A stretch of DNA of 64,000 nucleotides from Dromiciops gliroides (Eukaryota; Chordata; Mammalia; Microbiotheria; Microbiotheriidae). A model generated the notes under the pieces. The model saw only the letters and a list, made by a program, of their open reading frames with translations. It had not been told where the DNA came from and made no database searches. The stretch covers positions 88,550,382-88,614,381 of the forward strand of contig NC_057864.1 in the NCBI RefSeq assembly GCF_019393635.1, read 5' to 3'. Each line of letters starts with the position of its first letter. The stretch's first letter is position 1. Positions 11,744 to 21,435 of this stretch are shown here, piece after piece. The translations under genes and the position numbers were made by a program.

Positions 11744-13050
11744 GATCATAAATACCACTTAGTTCAACCCATACCTGATTAAGAATACTTCTCGAGTGGT
11801 CACCAGCTTTTGATTAAAGATTTTTATAAAGAAAGAACCACCTACAACCCAGGCTAGCACATTATACTTTTAGATAGCTCTGTGGTAACCTTTCTTCATA
11901 TCTAAGCCAAATCTGTTTCTGCTATCCTTGCCCTGTTTTTATTTCTCCTCTTTGGAGCCAACTAGAACAAGTCTAATTTCTCATTAACGTCATAGCTTTT
12001 GAAATTTTAGATAACAGATATCACGCCACTGCTAAGTCTCCTACTCTCCAACTTCCTCAGATTCTTCAACCATTCTTCATATAACTATGATCTTGAGACC
12101 CATTACTATTATGGTCCTCCTCAGTTTGCTACCCAGAATCATCAATGGCATTCCTAAAACATGATAAATCCAATACTCTAGATGTGAAATTTGCCTTGAT
12201 TTGTTAGAACTTCCTGGTCCTGGACAACATGCTTCTCTTAATGTAGCATAAGTTGACCCTAGCTTTTTTTGTCTGCCATGTCATATTATTTACCCATATT
12301 GTGCTTGCAGTTCTATCCTCAGGCCTTTTTTTCAGACGAAGTGCTTTCTTGCCAGATTTTCTCTATCTCGTACTTGTGAGATTGAATTTTTTAACCGAAG
12401 TATAAAACTTTGCACTTAATGCTATTAAATTTAATATTATTCAGCTTTGTCCAGTGTTTCATCATAGAAACATCCCAGCGTTCTGTCTTCTTCATAATTG
12501 ATAAATCCCTATGTTTTTATCCAAGTTATTACTAAAAATGTTAAACAGCTAACATAGATACCAACAGTATTTGATCCAAGTAAACAGAGGCAATGACTAC
12601 TCTTTGGGTCCAGACATTCAATCAGTTCTAAATTAATTTCTCTGCACTGTCATGCAGCCCACATATCTCCATCTTGTCCTTAAGAAAAACATGAGACAGT
12701 CATATGCTTTGCAAAAAATCTACATAAATCCTGTCTATGATATTTCTCTGACCTTATAGCCTAGTAACCTTGTTGAGAAAGAAAACAGACTTTTCAGGCA
12801 CAACTTCTCTTGATGAAGCCACACTGGCTCTTATTAGTTTTATTTACATTTATTAGTTTTTTACATATCTTGGAAAACAAATACTGTCAGATAAATATGA
12901 TACAAGCTTTTTCCCATTCTACTACTTCACTTCTTATCCTAGATGCATTAATGTTTTCTGGGCAGAAGCTTTTCAGTTTGAAATATTCAAAGTTATCTAT
13001 TTTATCTTTTGTAATTGCCTCTATCCCATTTGGTTAATAATATATCTCTT

Positions 13051-13194
13051 GGGGCAGCTAGATGGTGCAGTGGTTAAAGCACCAGCCCTGGATTCAGGAG
13101 TACCTGAGTTCAAATCCGGCCTCAGACACTTGACACTTACTAGCTGTGTGACTCTGGGCAAGTCACTTAACCCCCATTGCCTAAAAAAAAAAAA
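13051..13194 (+). mobile_element. WSINE in the L1 fragment
   Basis: Perfect 15 bp flanks AATAATATATCTCTT (13036-13050, 13195-13209). It lies only about 70 bp from the SIRT6 retrocopy insertion point. Confidence 0.93.
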
Positions 13195-13261
13195 AATAAT
13201 ATATCTCTTATCAAAACCTCTTATAAGGTATATATAATCAGGTTTTCTTATAATTTTTTTA

Positions 13262-13274
13262 TAGTATGATCTTT
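13262..13274. repeat. Target-site duplication of the SIRT6 retrocopy, left copy
   Basis: TAGTATGATCTTT, identical to 14741-14753. Its last T residues merge with the poly(T) of the retrocopy tail, so the exact inner edge is uncertain by a few bases. Confidence 0.93.
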
Positions 13275-13281
13275 TTTTTTT

Positions 13282-13649
13282 AAGAAAAAGGAAATCAAAT
13301 TTATTTAAAAATAAAAAACCCACCCAGACTTGCCCATTCCCATCAAAGTATCATAGCTTACAGGAACTGCAAAGATCCCTCAAGATCAGCTAGTTCAACT
13401 TCATTTTACAGATAATGAAACTATAAGGCCCAGAGGAGTGAAGCAATTTTCTAAAGTCACACAGGATAGGATTTGAATCCAAATCCTCTAAGTGCAGTGC
13501 TCCTTCTAGCAGGCCACACTGTCACCACAACTGAGGATTGGATGGGCCTATAGATACCAAGTGAGTGCACTGTCCCTTTGTACAGTGAGGGTGACTGGGG
13601 CTCAGAAAGGAGCACACTAGCCTGAGTCCACACGATGTCTCAAACCCTT
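13282..13649 (-). other. 3' UTR of the SIRT6 retrocopy with an embedded MIR-like segment
   Basis: About 368 bases follow the stop codon. Positions 13349-13532 resemble an old MIR/CORE-type repeat, recognisable by the stretch around 'cattttacagataatgaaact' and 'gtcacacagga'. Because this family is much older than the intact coding frame, it was most likely already in the parental 3' UTR when the mRNA was copied. Confidence 0.7.
13300..13305 (-). terminator. AATAAA polyadenylation signal of the SIRT6 retrocopy
   Basis: AATAAA on the minus strand, 18 bases upstream of the poly(A) tract at 13272-13281, the normal spacing for cleavage. It fixes the transcript end of the parental mRNA. Confidence 0.85.
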
Positions 13650-14690
13650 TCAGCTGGGCATAGGCTCCACCTTCACCCTCTTGGGCAGCCGGGGGGCAGG
13701 GGGCTGCTCCCTCTTGACACCTTCCTGCTCTGGTCTTTGGCGCTGGTCAGGGGGCTCTGCCTTGGGTGCTTTGGGCAGGGCTGGCAGGGTGGGGGGCTCA
13801 GCCTTCACCTGTGTCGGGAGGGGTAACAGGGGTGGGGCCCGTTCCACCACAAGGGGCCCCTGCCATTCAGGGATCTCCAAGCATAGGTGCTTCATGAGCT
13901 TGGCCATGACATCATCCACATAGCCATGAATTCGAAGGTCAGCTTGGCGGTCATGCTTGGTGGCCTGCAGGTTGACTATGACTAGTCGGCCTCCTTTGCG
14001 TTTAGTGAGCAGAGGCAGGTTGCCACTGGGTCGGATCTGCAGGGATGTTCCCAGAGTGATGGATAGATCTGCATTCCTGCAGGCTTCATCAGCAAGGTTG
14101 AGGTCTCTATCAGGCAGGGCATCTTCCCAGTCCAGGATGGTGTCCCTCAGTTCCCCCCTGCAGGCCCGAAGGCCTCGAGCCTTTGCCACCGTGCACAAGC
14201 GTCCTGTTGCCTTGAGGCCCATGCTGCCCACCACCACATCACGTACATACTGCGTCTTACACTTGGCACATTCTTCCACAAACATGTTCCCATGGAGCTC
14301 AGCCAGCTTGTCCCTGGGGAAGCCAGAGCGCACGTGCAACCCATCTACATTCTGGCTCACGAGGAACTTCAGGATGCCCACTCGCTCCAGTTGTAGCAGG
14401 GCCATATGGGTCTTAGAAGGCCGGGCACTCTCAAACGTTGTGTCAAACTTGGGTGCCAGGCCCCGTTCCTCCATGGTCCACACACCCTGGGGACCCCTGA
14501 AGTCTGGGATGCCTGAGGATGTGCTGATGCCTGCACCTGTGTGAAACACCACATTGGAAGATCTCTGAATCAGCTGTGCCAGCTCCCATACTTTCCTGTC
14601 TAATTCTTCAGGGGGGTCAAAGATCTCGGGGAGCCCGCATTTGCCCTTATCCGCATAAGGCGAGAGCCCAGCCGCGTAGTTCACCGACAT
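13650..14690 (-). CDS. SIRT6 (retrocopy): SIRT6-like NAD-dependent protein deacylase, intact intronless retrogene
   Basis: One open frame of 346 residues, close to the usual ~355 of mammalian SIRT6, starts [20 protein letters not shown] and ends in a basic tail. Seen directly: NAD-fold motif GAGIS (52-56), GIPDFRG (60-66), QNVDGLH (113-119), the catalytic histidine H133 in LHGN, zinc cysteines C141, C144, C166 and C177, [13 protein letters not shown] (214-226), IVNLQ (238-242), and a PKRVK nuclear-localisation-type motif (336-340). The family removes acetyl, long-chain acyl and ADP-ribosyl-linked marks on chromatin in the nucleus (H3K9/K18/K56 deacetylation, telomere and DNA-repair roles). 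The start was chosen because it matches the SIRT6 N-terminus and has A at -3. No stop or frameshift occurs. The multi-exon structure of the parent gene is absent, and the coding region is far more GC-rich than its surroundings. The variable C-terminal tail (about 280-346) is proline/lysine-rich and differs most from human. Whether it is expressed is unknown. Confidence 0.96.
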   Translation of the reverse strand: MSVNYAAGLSPYADKGKCGLPEIFDPPEELDRKVWELAQLIQRSSNVVFHTGAGISTSSGIPDFRGPQGVWTMEERGLAPKFDTTFESARPSKTHMALLQLERVGILKFLVSQNVDGLHVRSGFPRDKLAELHGNMFVEECAKCKTQYVRDVVVGSMGLKATGRLCTVAKARGLRACRGELRDTILDWEDALPDRDLNLADEACRNADLSITLGTSLQIRPSGNLPLLTKRKGGRLVIVNLQATKHDRQADLRIHGYVDDVMAKLMKHLCLEIPEWQGPLVVERAPPLLPLPTQVKAEPPTLPALPKAPKAEPPDQRQRPEQEGVKREQPPAPRLPKRVKVEPMPS

Positions 14691-14740
14691 CCTCCCCCAG
14701 GCCGCGGCCCGGCCAGGCCCGGAGGCCCCCAGCCCCAGCC
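14691..14740 (-). other. 5' leader of the SIRT6 retrocopy
   Basis: Fifty bases between the duplication and the ATG, almost entirely G and C with repeated GGCC/GGGG runs, as expected of a CpG-island-type 5' UTR copied from the parental mRNA. The length suggests the copy reaches or nearly reaches the parental transcription start. It carries no obvious TATA box; any promoter would have to come from the flank or from this GC-rich segment. Confidence 0.8.
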
Positions 14741-14753
14741 TAGTATGATCTTT
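14741..14753. repeat. Target-site duplication of the SIRT6 retrocopy, right copy
   Basis: TAGTATGATCTTT, matching the left copy in all 13 positions. It directly abuts the GC-rich 5' leader of the retrocopy. Confidence 0.93.
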
Positions 14754-15469
14754 AATATTGAGGTCATGTATCCATTACAAATGTATTGAAAAGTATGATA
14801 TAAGGCATTGGTCTAAGCCCAGTTTCTGCTAGATTGCTTTCTAGTTTTCCCAATAGTTTTTCCTAGTTTTATAAAAGAAAATTTGTCCCTAGGTAACTTA
14901 TGTTTTCTACTTTATCAAACACTGGGTTATTGAGATCTACTATTTCTTAGTCTCCCTTGTCTATTCTATTCCACTGATCTGTCTGTTTTTATCCAATGTT
15001 GGATGTTTTTGATGACTGCTACTTTATAGTGTAGTTTGAGGTCTGGAAGTGTTGTTCCCCTTTTGTCCTTCTTTTTCACCATTTTCCTTGATATTCTAGA
15101 TCTTGTTTTTCTAAATTAATTTTGTTATCATTTTATCAAGCTCTATAAAACGTCCTGTTGGTAATTTGATTGGTATAGCTTTAAAAGTGTAAATTATTTT
15201 TGGTAGTAATGTAATTTTTGTTATATTGGAATGGCCTAGCCATGAACACTGAATATTCCTCAGGCTATTTAGATTATTCTTTAATTCTTTAAGGAGTGCT
15301 TTGAAATTGAATCTGCAAGTCTTTTCTGTGCTTGGGGAGGTGGCTCTCTAGAAATTATCTGCATTTCATTGTTACTTAGAATAGGATTTCCTTTTCTATT
15401 ATTGCTTCTTGTAAACACTTATTATATTATTATTATCCTTATTATTTTATAAAAATACTATTGCTTTTT

Positions 15470-15598
15470 TTTTTTCAGGCAATGGGGGTTAAGTGATTTG
15501 CCCAGGGTCACAGAGTAAGTATTAAGTGTCTAAGGACGGACTTGAACTCAGGTCCTCCTGAATCCAGGGCTTTATCCACTGTACAACCTAGCTGCCCC
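15470..15598 (-). mobile_element. WSINE
   Basis: Perfect flanks CTATTGCTTTTT (15458-15469, 15599-15610), at the L1/L3 junction. Confidence 0.9.
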
Positions 15599-15713
15599 CT
15601 ATTGCTTTTTGAGGATTTATTTTGTATCCTCTGGAATGTAATTTATCTAGGCCTGGTGATCTAAACTCATTCAAAAGCATGTAGGTGTCTTTATCTCCTA
15701 ATTAATCATTTTT

Positions 15714-15862
15714 TTTTTTTTTTAGTGAGGCAATTGGGATTAAGTGACTTGCCCAGGGTCACACAGCTAGTAAGTGTGTGTTAAGTATCTGAGGCCGGAT
15801 TTGAACTCAGGTACTCCTGACTCCAGGGCCAGTGCTCTATCCACTGTGCCACCTAGCTGCCC
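15714..15862 (-). mobile_element. WSINE in L3
   Basis: Perfect 17 bp flanks CCTAATTAATCATTTTT (15697-15713, 15863-15879). Confidence 0.93.
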
Positions 15863-16330
15863 CCTAATTAATCATTTTTATTACTTCCTTTCCTATCCAA
15901 AGGTAACTGTCCTTGGTAGAGAAAATAGAAGCAAAATAGGAGTTTAATCATTCTGCCTACTCTCCATCATCAGTTATCATTATGCCATATGTGCTGAGCA
16001 ATAATACTATCCCCCACTTTGTTTTTCCTTTTTTTCTAAGATAGGAAAAACAAAAACAAAACTCTCTTCTTAGTATATTCCTCACCAAATCAGTTCATTC
16101 TGTTCATCAGCATTCTGGATGCTATTCTTACAGGCCCATGTTATGCATCTGTAGCTTCCATTTCCTGCCCTTCCATCTTCAGTACATACTCTCTTAAAAT
16201 ATTACTTGATTAGTTAGTTCTCTGTATAACCACATTGGTCTTTTCAGACAACTCTCATTTTTCCTTCTCATTGGAATGTTTCTTTTGATGTCTTTGGAAT
16301 TTCATTCTTGATGTTTTCCATATCTCCTGT

Positions 16331-16578
16331 GGCAGCTAGGTGGTACAGTGGATAGAGCATTGAACCTGGAGTCAGAAAAAACTGAATTCAACCTGGCCTC
16401 AGATACTTAGTAGCTGAGAAGTCACTAACTCTCCCAGCCTCAGTTTCCTCATCCATAAAATGGGGACAATATAGCACTTGCCTCAAAGAGTTGTCATGAG
16501 CATCAAAATGAGATAACACATGTAAAGTTCTTTGCAAACCTTAAAGTGCTACATAAACACTGATTATTATTATTATAT
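16331..16578 (+). mobile_element. Long CORE-SINE in L3
   Basis: Head 'ggcagctaggtggtacagtg' through 'gcaaaccttaaagtgctaca' to an (ATT)n end. Confidence 0.85.
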
Positions 16579-16728
16579 TCCACTATAAAATATTACTTCA
16601 CAGGATCCAACTTAGCCTTTCTCTTAATTTCTAAATCTACTTTCCAGAAACCTAGGATACAGGCTTTTCTCTCCTCTTTCACAGACTTTACCAGTGAGTG
16701 GTCACTTCCCTTCAAGGTTTTTTTACAA

Positions 16729-17460
16729 AAGAGATTAGACACTATACTTCAAGAAATTGTTAAGGAAAATTGCCCTGAAGGGCTAGAACTAGATAGTAAA
16801 ATAGAAATTGAAAAAATCCACTGATCACCACCTGAAAGACATTCCAAAATAAAAATTCACAGAAACATTATAGCTAAGTTTCAAAGCTCCCAGGTCAACC
16901 AGAAAATATTAAAAGAAACTAGAAAGGAACAATTCAAATATTATGGAGCTACAGTCAGAATAACACAAGATTTAGCAGTTTCTATATTAAAAGACAGAAG
17001 GGCATAGAATATAATATTCTGAAGAGCAAAGGAGCTGGGTTTGCAACCAAGAATAACCTACTCAGCAAAGCTGAGTGTAATTCTGCAAGGGAAAAAAATA
17101 GATATTTAATGAACCAAAGGACTTGAAGAAAAGCCCAGAACTGAACAGAAAATTTGACTTACAAGAAGGCAAACATAAAGACTAATTATGAGGGATTTAA
17201 TAAGGTTAAATTATTTATTTATTATATAGAAAAATGGTTTTTGTAAATAAACTACAAAGGACCTAGGGAAGAAGATGCTATCTACCTCCAGAGAAAGATC
17301 TGATATATGGAACCACGTATTGCATAGTTTGCACACATACGCAAACAAATGTCAAATGTTGGCCTTCTCTAGTGCAAGTTTGGGAGGGAGGGGGGGAACA
17401 GATTGGAATTCATGTGACAAAAAATAAAATAAACGTTTTAAAAATACTAAAATAAAAAAT
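16729..17460 (+). mobile_element. HAL1, 5'-truncated copy
   Basis: Begins inside the ORF1 C-terminal region ('gaaattgttaaggaaaattg', parallel to the intact HAL1 at 34580) and passes directly to a 3' UTR ending in AATAAAATAAA without any RT segment. This repeats the ORF1-then-3' UTR layout of the copy at 33.2 kb, which supports HAL1 rather than a private deletion. The frame is broken. It abuts the L3 copy. Confidence 0.75.
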
Positions 17461-17844
17461 AAAGTGAGTTATTTTTATTCTTATCATTAATTACTATAAT
17501 TATTTAGATTTTGAATTCAACTAAATGGAAAAGTATGGTTTTTCACATGTTCCAAAAAAAGAGGTAATGAATTTGAATTATTTTTATCCCATTATAGCAA
17601 AACCCTGAAAAATTCATTTTAATGATCCACTGGGATTATTAATAAACTGAGTCTGGATAAAAAGCACTGACATTTCTTGAATGAAAATTAAAACTTCTTT
17701 TGGTGTGTGTCAGATGGAAAACCTTTCCAAGGGTTAATATTCTATATTTAATATGTATATTTGACATTGTATATTCACATGCATACAAACAATGTTTTAA
17801 TTCCCAGCTGTTACCAACTATTCTCAGCTCCATCAATAAGCAGT
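17461..17844. other. Unassigned AT-rich stretch
   Basis: Nothing recognised between the HAL1 end and a SINE half. Confidence 0.55.
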
Positions 17845-17985
17845 GTCATGACCCAGGGCAAGTCACATAACCTCTCTGAGTTTGCTTCTTCATCAGGGTG
17901 GTTATGAGGAGCAAATTGGATAATACAGTGCTATATAAATGTTAGTTATTATTATTATTATTATTGCTATTACTATTATTACCTG
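17845..17985 (+). mobile_element. CORE-SINE 3' half
   Basis: 'catgacccagggcaagtcac', 'gctatataaatgttag' and (ATT)n tail; head missing. Confidence 0.65.
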
Positions 17986-18164
17986 CCTCACAAGGTGCTT
18001 TTGAGGAAAATGCCTTTGAAGTAGTATATAAATTTAAGGTACTTTGGGGGGAGGAGGAAGCCAGAAATGTTGGTCTGGATCTGTGATTTAATTGGTTTAG
18101 AGTGTTCCAAAGGAAAAACAGCCCTTCACAAAAGCAGACTGGCAATGGTTTTCAACTTAGAGTT

Positions 18165-18295
18165 TATAGAGTTACCTGGAGCACCAAGAGGTTAAGTGAT
18201 TCGTGTAGGTAACACTGCCAATATGTGTCAGAAGCAGGACCCTGAATGCAGTATGTACCTGACTTCCAATTTCTGCTATCTATTCACTATAACTT
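18165..18295 (-). mobile_element. Degraded SINE
   Basis: 'gaggttaagtgattcgtgta' and 'tgtgtcagaagcaggaccct'. Confidence 0.45.
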
Positions 18296-18487
18296 ATATA
18301 CCCATACACTATAACACTATAACATGTGGCTTCTCTTATAATGGTCCCAAATGAAACGAAAAGTTTAGAAATAATATGAGGGCCTCTTGGAATGTTGTTT
18401 TCTTGAAAAAAAATCAACATTAGATTCACAAGGTCCCTTTCATACTATATTTGGTCAAACTGTCCAATCTTGTTTTCTCTTCTCTAG

Positions 18488-18634
18488 TGGAAGTCTTCTG
18501 CTCTCTTAACAACCCTACTAATGTAAAAAGAATTGCAGGGAAATGTTACCAATTCACCAAAGTTCCAAACTTGCTTCACTTGCTTCTGATTCAACTTTAC
18601 TGGCGTATTTTCCTCCACAACTATGAAAGAATAC
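18488..18634 (+). other. Candidate exon (weak)
   Basis: Preceded by a pyrimidine tract ending TTTTCTCTTCTCTAG and followed by GTAAGT, both good splice-site matches. The 147 bp between is open in one frame (EVFCSLNNPTNVKRIAGKCY...), a length divisible by three. I do not recognise the peptide, no neighbouring exon is visible, and a 49-codon open frame can occur by chance. Not called as a gene. Confidence 0.15.
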
Positions 18635-19866
18635 GTAAGTAATGTTTCCCTTTGATATTGTTCTGCTAGTGAATGAAATTGTTTCATTTCAGCTATGTTA
18701 TGACCCATTACCAACAATAGGATATACACCGGATATCTCAGTGCCCTTTATCAAAGGTTAATGAACACCAGTGAATGCCACAATCCCAAAGCCCCAGAGT
18801 TCTGTGGTATCAGCTGTGTGGTCTCTACTACAACTCCTGGCATTGGTACATCATCCACTTCCTACAAAGCCTGGTGCTGACTGTGAAGGACCAAAGAAGG
18901 AAATTTCATTCCCCTTGAACTTTAAGCAATGAGTGCAAGATATGATTATTCGTCACTAAGTGGTCATTATGGTTCAGGTAGAATGTTTCAAAATGTTTAT
19001 TTAAAGAGATGCTTTTTTTTAATGTATTGATCAGTTGTGATGGGGTTAGGATTTTTTTTTCCCCTCTCTAAAAATAGTTTGTCATACGGGACAGTTGTCT
19101 GGGAGGAAGAAGAGGAGAGATATTTAGGATAAGTAAGGTGATGTAAGAAGTAGAAAATACCAATAAAAACTTATTTTAAAAAGTTTTTTTAATAAAGAGA
19201 TAAGTGATGAAGGAATTCAATATGACATCAAATTGTAAAAACAAAAGAAAAAACTTCCATAAAATGGTAAAACAACACTGTACCCCTGGAAATGTTTGAT
19301 TTCTTTTCCTTGATAACTTATACCCAGTCATAGCTTCATCCAGGAATCTCTAGTCATTTTAAAAGACATTACAAAATTCTCCAAACATGGTTAGTTCATT
19401 TTAATTTACTGTCATTAAAAAATGGCACTTTTAAGAGGGGGTGGGGAGGGGCAGGATTAGTTATAATTTATTGTATGTGGTTATCATGTATTGTATTGTG
19501 CATATGAAAGAGGTAGTCTAGAGAGCACCCTTGAGTTAGCCCTCAGCATCTCAGCTGAAACAAACTGACTCATGGACCTGATGCTGAGGTGAAAGGATGA
19601 GCCAAGGAGAGATACTTCTTACTTATTGGCTCTTTCTCTTCAATTTCCATTGCATCTCTGCTTGGTTTGAACACAGAACAAGATGTCCAAGCTGATCACC
19701 TGAAATATCATCATCATGCTGTGTAACTCAGCTGTGGATACCCCAAACTCCCTCAAGTTCCTCTCTCTTCTGACTGGAAGTCTGATTGGAGAGGAAGCTT
19801 TCCTTTTTAGAGGGTAGAATCTGAACTTTTCAGTTCATTCTTTCTTCACTCTCTACCCGCTGCTCT
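18635..19866. other. Unassigned stretch with a possible retrotransposon 3' end
   Basis: 18900-19190 has a T/G-rich middle and ends AATAAAAACTTATTTTAAAAAG, the look of a poly(A)-ended element, but I cannot name it. 19430-19866 is not recognised. Confidence 0.4.
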
Positions 19867-20061
19867 GGGCAGCTAGGTGGAGCAGTGGATAAAGCACTGG
19901 CCCTGAAGACATGAGGACCTGAGTTCAAATCTCCGCTCAGACACTTACTTAGCTGTGTGACCTTGGACAAGTCACTTAACCCCAACTGCCTTAAAAAATC
20001 TGGGGCCATCTCCAGTCATCCTGATAGATATATATATAGAGAGAGAGAGAGAGATATATAG

Positions 20062-20101
<40 letters not shown>

Positions 20102-20250
20102 CTATATATATCTTGCCACTGGACCCAGATGGCTCTGGAGGAGAGAATGAGGTTGGTAACCTTGCATAGCCCTCCCTCACTTAAATCCAATTCAGTGCAT
20201 GTCATGGCATCTGTCATGGTCCTCTTCAATAACAAGGGACAAACAACAAA
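19867..20250 (+). mobile_element. Composite SINE with long 3' extension and internal microsatellite
   Basis: WSINE-like head and core, then an extension ('ggggccatctccagtcatcc', 'ttgccactggacccagatgg') ending 'acaagggacaaacaacaaa'. A (TA)/(GA)/(TATC)n tract (20027-20110) has grown in the middle. Flanks CCCGCTGCTCT / CCTGCTGCTCT. Confidence 0.85.
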
Positions 20251-20261
20251 CCTGCTGCTCT

Positions 20262-20440
20262 ACTTGGTTTGAATCTCCAGTCAGGGTAATTCACTTTCAA
20301 GCTTTCTTTTGTATGTTGTCTTTTCCATTAGATAGTAAGCTCCTGGATAGCAGGGGCTGTCTTTCTTTTTCTAATTTGTATCCCCAGTGCTTTGTACCCT
20401 GGCAGGAAGTATAAATAAATGTGAACTAAATTGAATTGAA
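20262..20440 (+). mobile_element. L2 3' end
   Basis: 'gatagtaagctcctggatag', 'tatccccagtgctttgtacc' and terminal TTGAATTGAATTGAA. Immediately follows the composite SINE. Confidence 0.8.
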
Positions 20441-20496
20441 TTGAAATTGTGTGTATTCTCTTCCTTCCAATCATAAAAATACCCTAAAAGGCTTTT

Positions 20497-20653
20497 TTTT
20501 TGTTGTTACATTTTTTTTTTACAGGGCAATGGGGTCAAGTGACTTGCCCAGGGTCACACAGCTAGTAAGTGTCAAGTGTCTGAGGCCGGATTTGAACTCA
20601 GGAACTCCTGAATCCAGGGCCGGTGCTTTATCCACTTCGCCACCTAGCCGCCC
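20497..20653 (-). mobile_element. WSINE
   Basis: Perfect flanks CCCTAAAAGGCTTTT (20482-20496, 20654-20668). Confidence 0.93.
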
Positions 20654-20668
20654 CCCTAAAAGGCTTTT

Positions 20669-21289
20669 ATAGGAATCCAGTGGGAGGGCCAGCAAAAGGC
20701 ATGGGGTTTGAAGAAGAAAAATATTCAGTTTGGAAGGGGAATTTAAGACCCTGGAGATGATACTATTGTGCTCCAGACTAAAGATGTCAAATATGGTGCC
20801 CGTACAAACCAGTTAAAATATATAATTGGGAAATATTTAACAAAGTAAATAAAAATACAATAAAACCCAGATAACACTACATTTTCAAATTAAGTCCCTA
20901 TGTGGCTCCCAGAGATCCTTATGTATGGTTTAGTGGTCCCCTTATCTACTGGAGTTTGATTTCACTGGTCTAGACTAAAGGGATCCAAGCATGTTCTCCA
21001 GAAAGAAAGCCAATCTACAGTCATAGAAGAGAAAATCTGATGTCATGAAAGGGGGTCAGACCAACCATCATAAATAACTAGCTAAATCACTTTTAATCAA
21101 CCAAGAAAGCATCACTTCAAAAACCAGGATCTAAAGAACTCACCCCCCAAACAAACAAACAAAAAACAGAATGGAGGATAGATTGGGTAAAGAATTCATA
21201 AACTTTTGTCCCAAAAAGCTCAAGAGCAGAAATCTTGAAGAAGCCAAAACCAAAATTGTCTTCCACCCAGAAAATCACAGGGCAAACTA
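20669..21289. other. Unassigned sequence
   Basis: No gene or repeat recognised; short (AAAC)n near 21150. Confidence 0.5.
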
Positions 21290-21435
21290 CTTTCAGCCTC
21301 AGTTTCCTCATCTGTAAAATGAGGCTAATAATAACACCTACCTAACAGGATTGTTGTGAGGATAAAATGAGATATTTATAAAGAACTTTGCCAACCTTAA
21401 AGAATTATACAAATGTTAGCTATTATTATTACAAA
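21290..21435 (+). mobile_element. CORE-SINE 3' half
   Basis: 'cagcctcagtttcctcatct' to 'aatgttagctattattatta'. Confidence 0.75.

Larger units (their letters stand above)
13275..14740 (-). mobile_element. Processed SIRT6 retrocopy (L1-mediated insertion unit)
   Basis: The unit runs from a GC-rich 5' leader (right end) through the coding region and a 3' UTR to a short poly(A) tract (left end). It is bounded by TAGTATGATCTTT on both sides. The sequence just outside the right copy, read on the minus strand, is ATT/AAAG, resembling the L1 endonuclease site TT/AAAA. Both flanks are continuous L1 ORF2 antisense sequence when the unit is removed. Lack of introns, the poly(A) tract and the duplication together establish retroposition rather than a segmental duplication. 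Confidence 0.95.
12845..15415 (-). mobile_element. L1 ORF2 3'-part fragment, host of the SIRT6 retrocopy
   Basis: Read in antisense, 12845-13035 and 13210-13261 carry the C-terminal ORF2 region ('gggcagaagcttttcagttt', 'ttatctattttatcttttg'). 14754-15400 continues toward the RT part ('gatgactgctactttatagt', 'ttggaatggcctagccatga'). It sits inside the L3 copy and holds a WSINE (13051-13194) and the retrocopy. The right boundary near 15415 is approximate. No open frame remains. Confidence 0.75.
11341..16725 (-). mobile_element. L3/CR1-type LINE, long nested copy
   Basis: Antisense L3/CR1 reverse-transcriptase sequence is recognisable in pieces: 3' end at 11341-11388; 11744-12840 (the 'tttgggtccagacattcaatcag' and 'gatgaagccacactggctct' stretches); then 15611-15700, 15863-16325 and 16580-16725. 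The pieces are collinear, so this is one old copy opened by later insertions: a composite SINE, an L1 fragment that itself holds the SIRT6 retrocopy, WSINEs and a CORE-SINE. It is heavily diverged with no usable frame. Confidence 0.8.

Noticed and set aside
13051-13194. SINE heads as functional tRNA genes
   Set aside because: A- and B-box-like motifs are present but no cloverleaf or anticodon stem can be drawn; they are SINE promoters.
13957-14544. 195-residue plus-strand open frame opposite SIRT6
   Set aside because: Shadow of the GC-rich SIRT6 coding strand; the product resembles no family and the minus-strand frame explains the openness.
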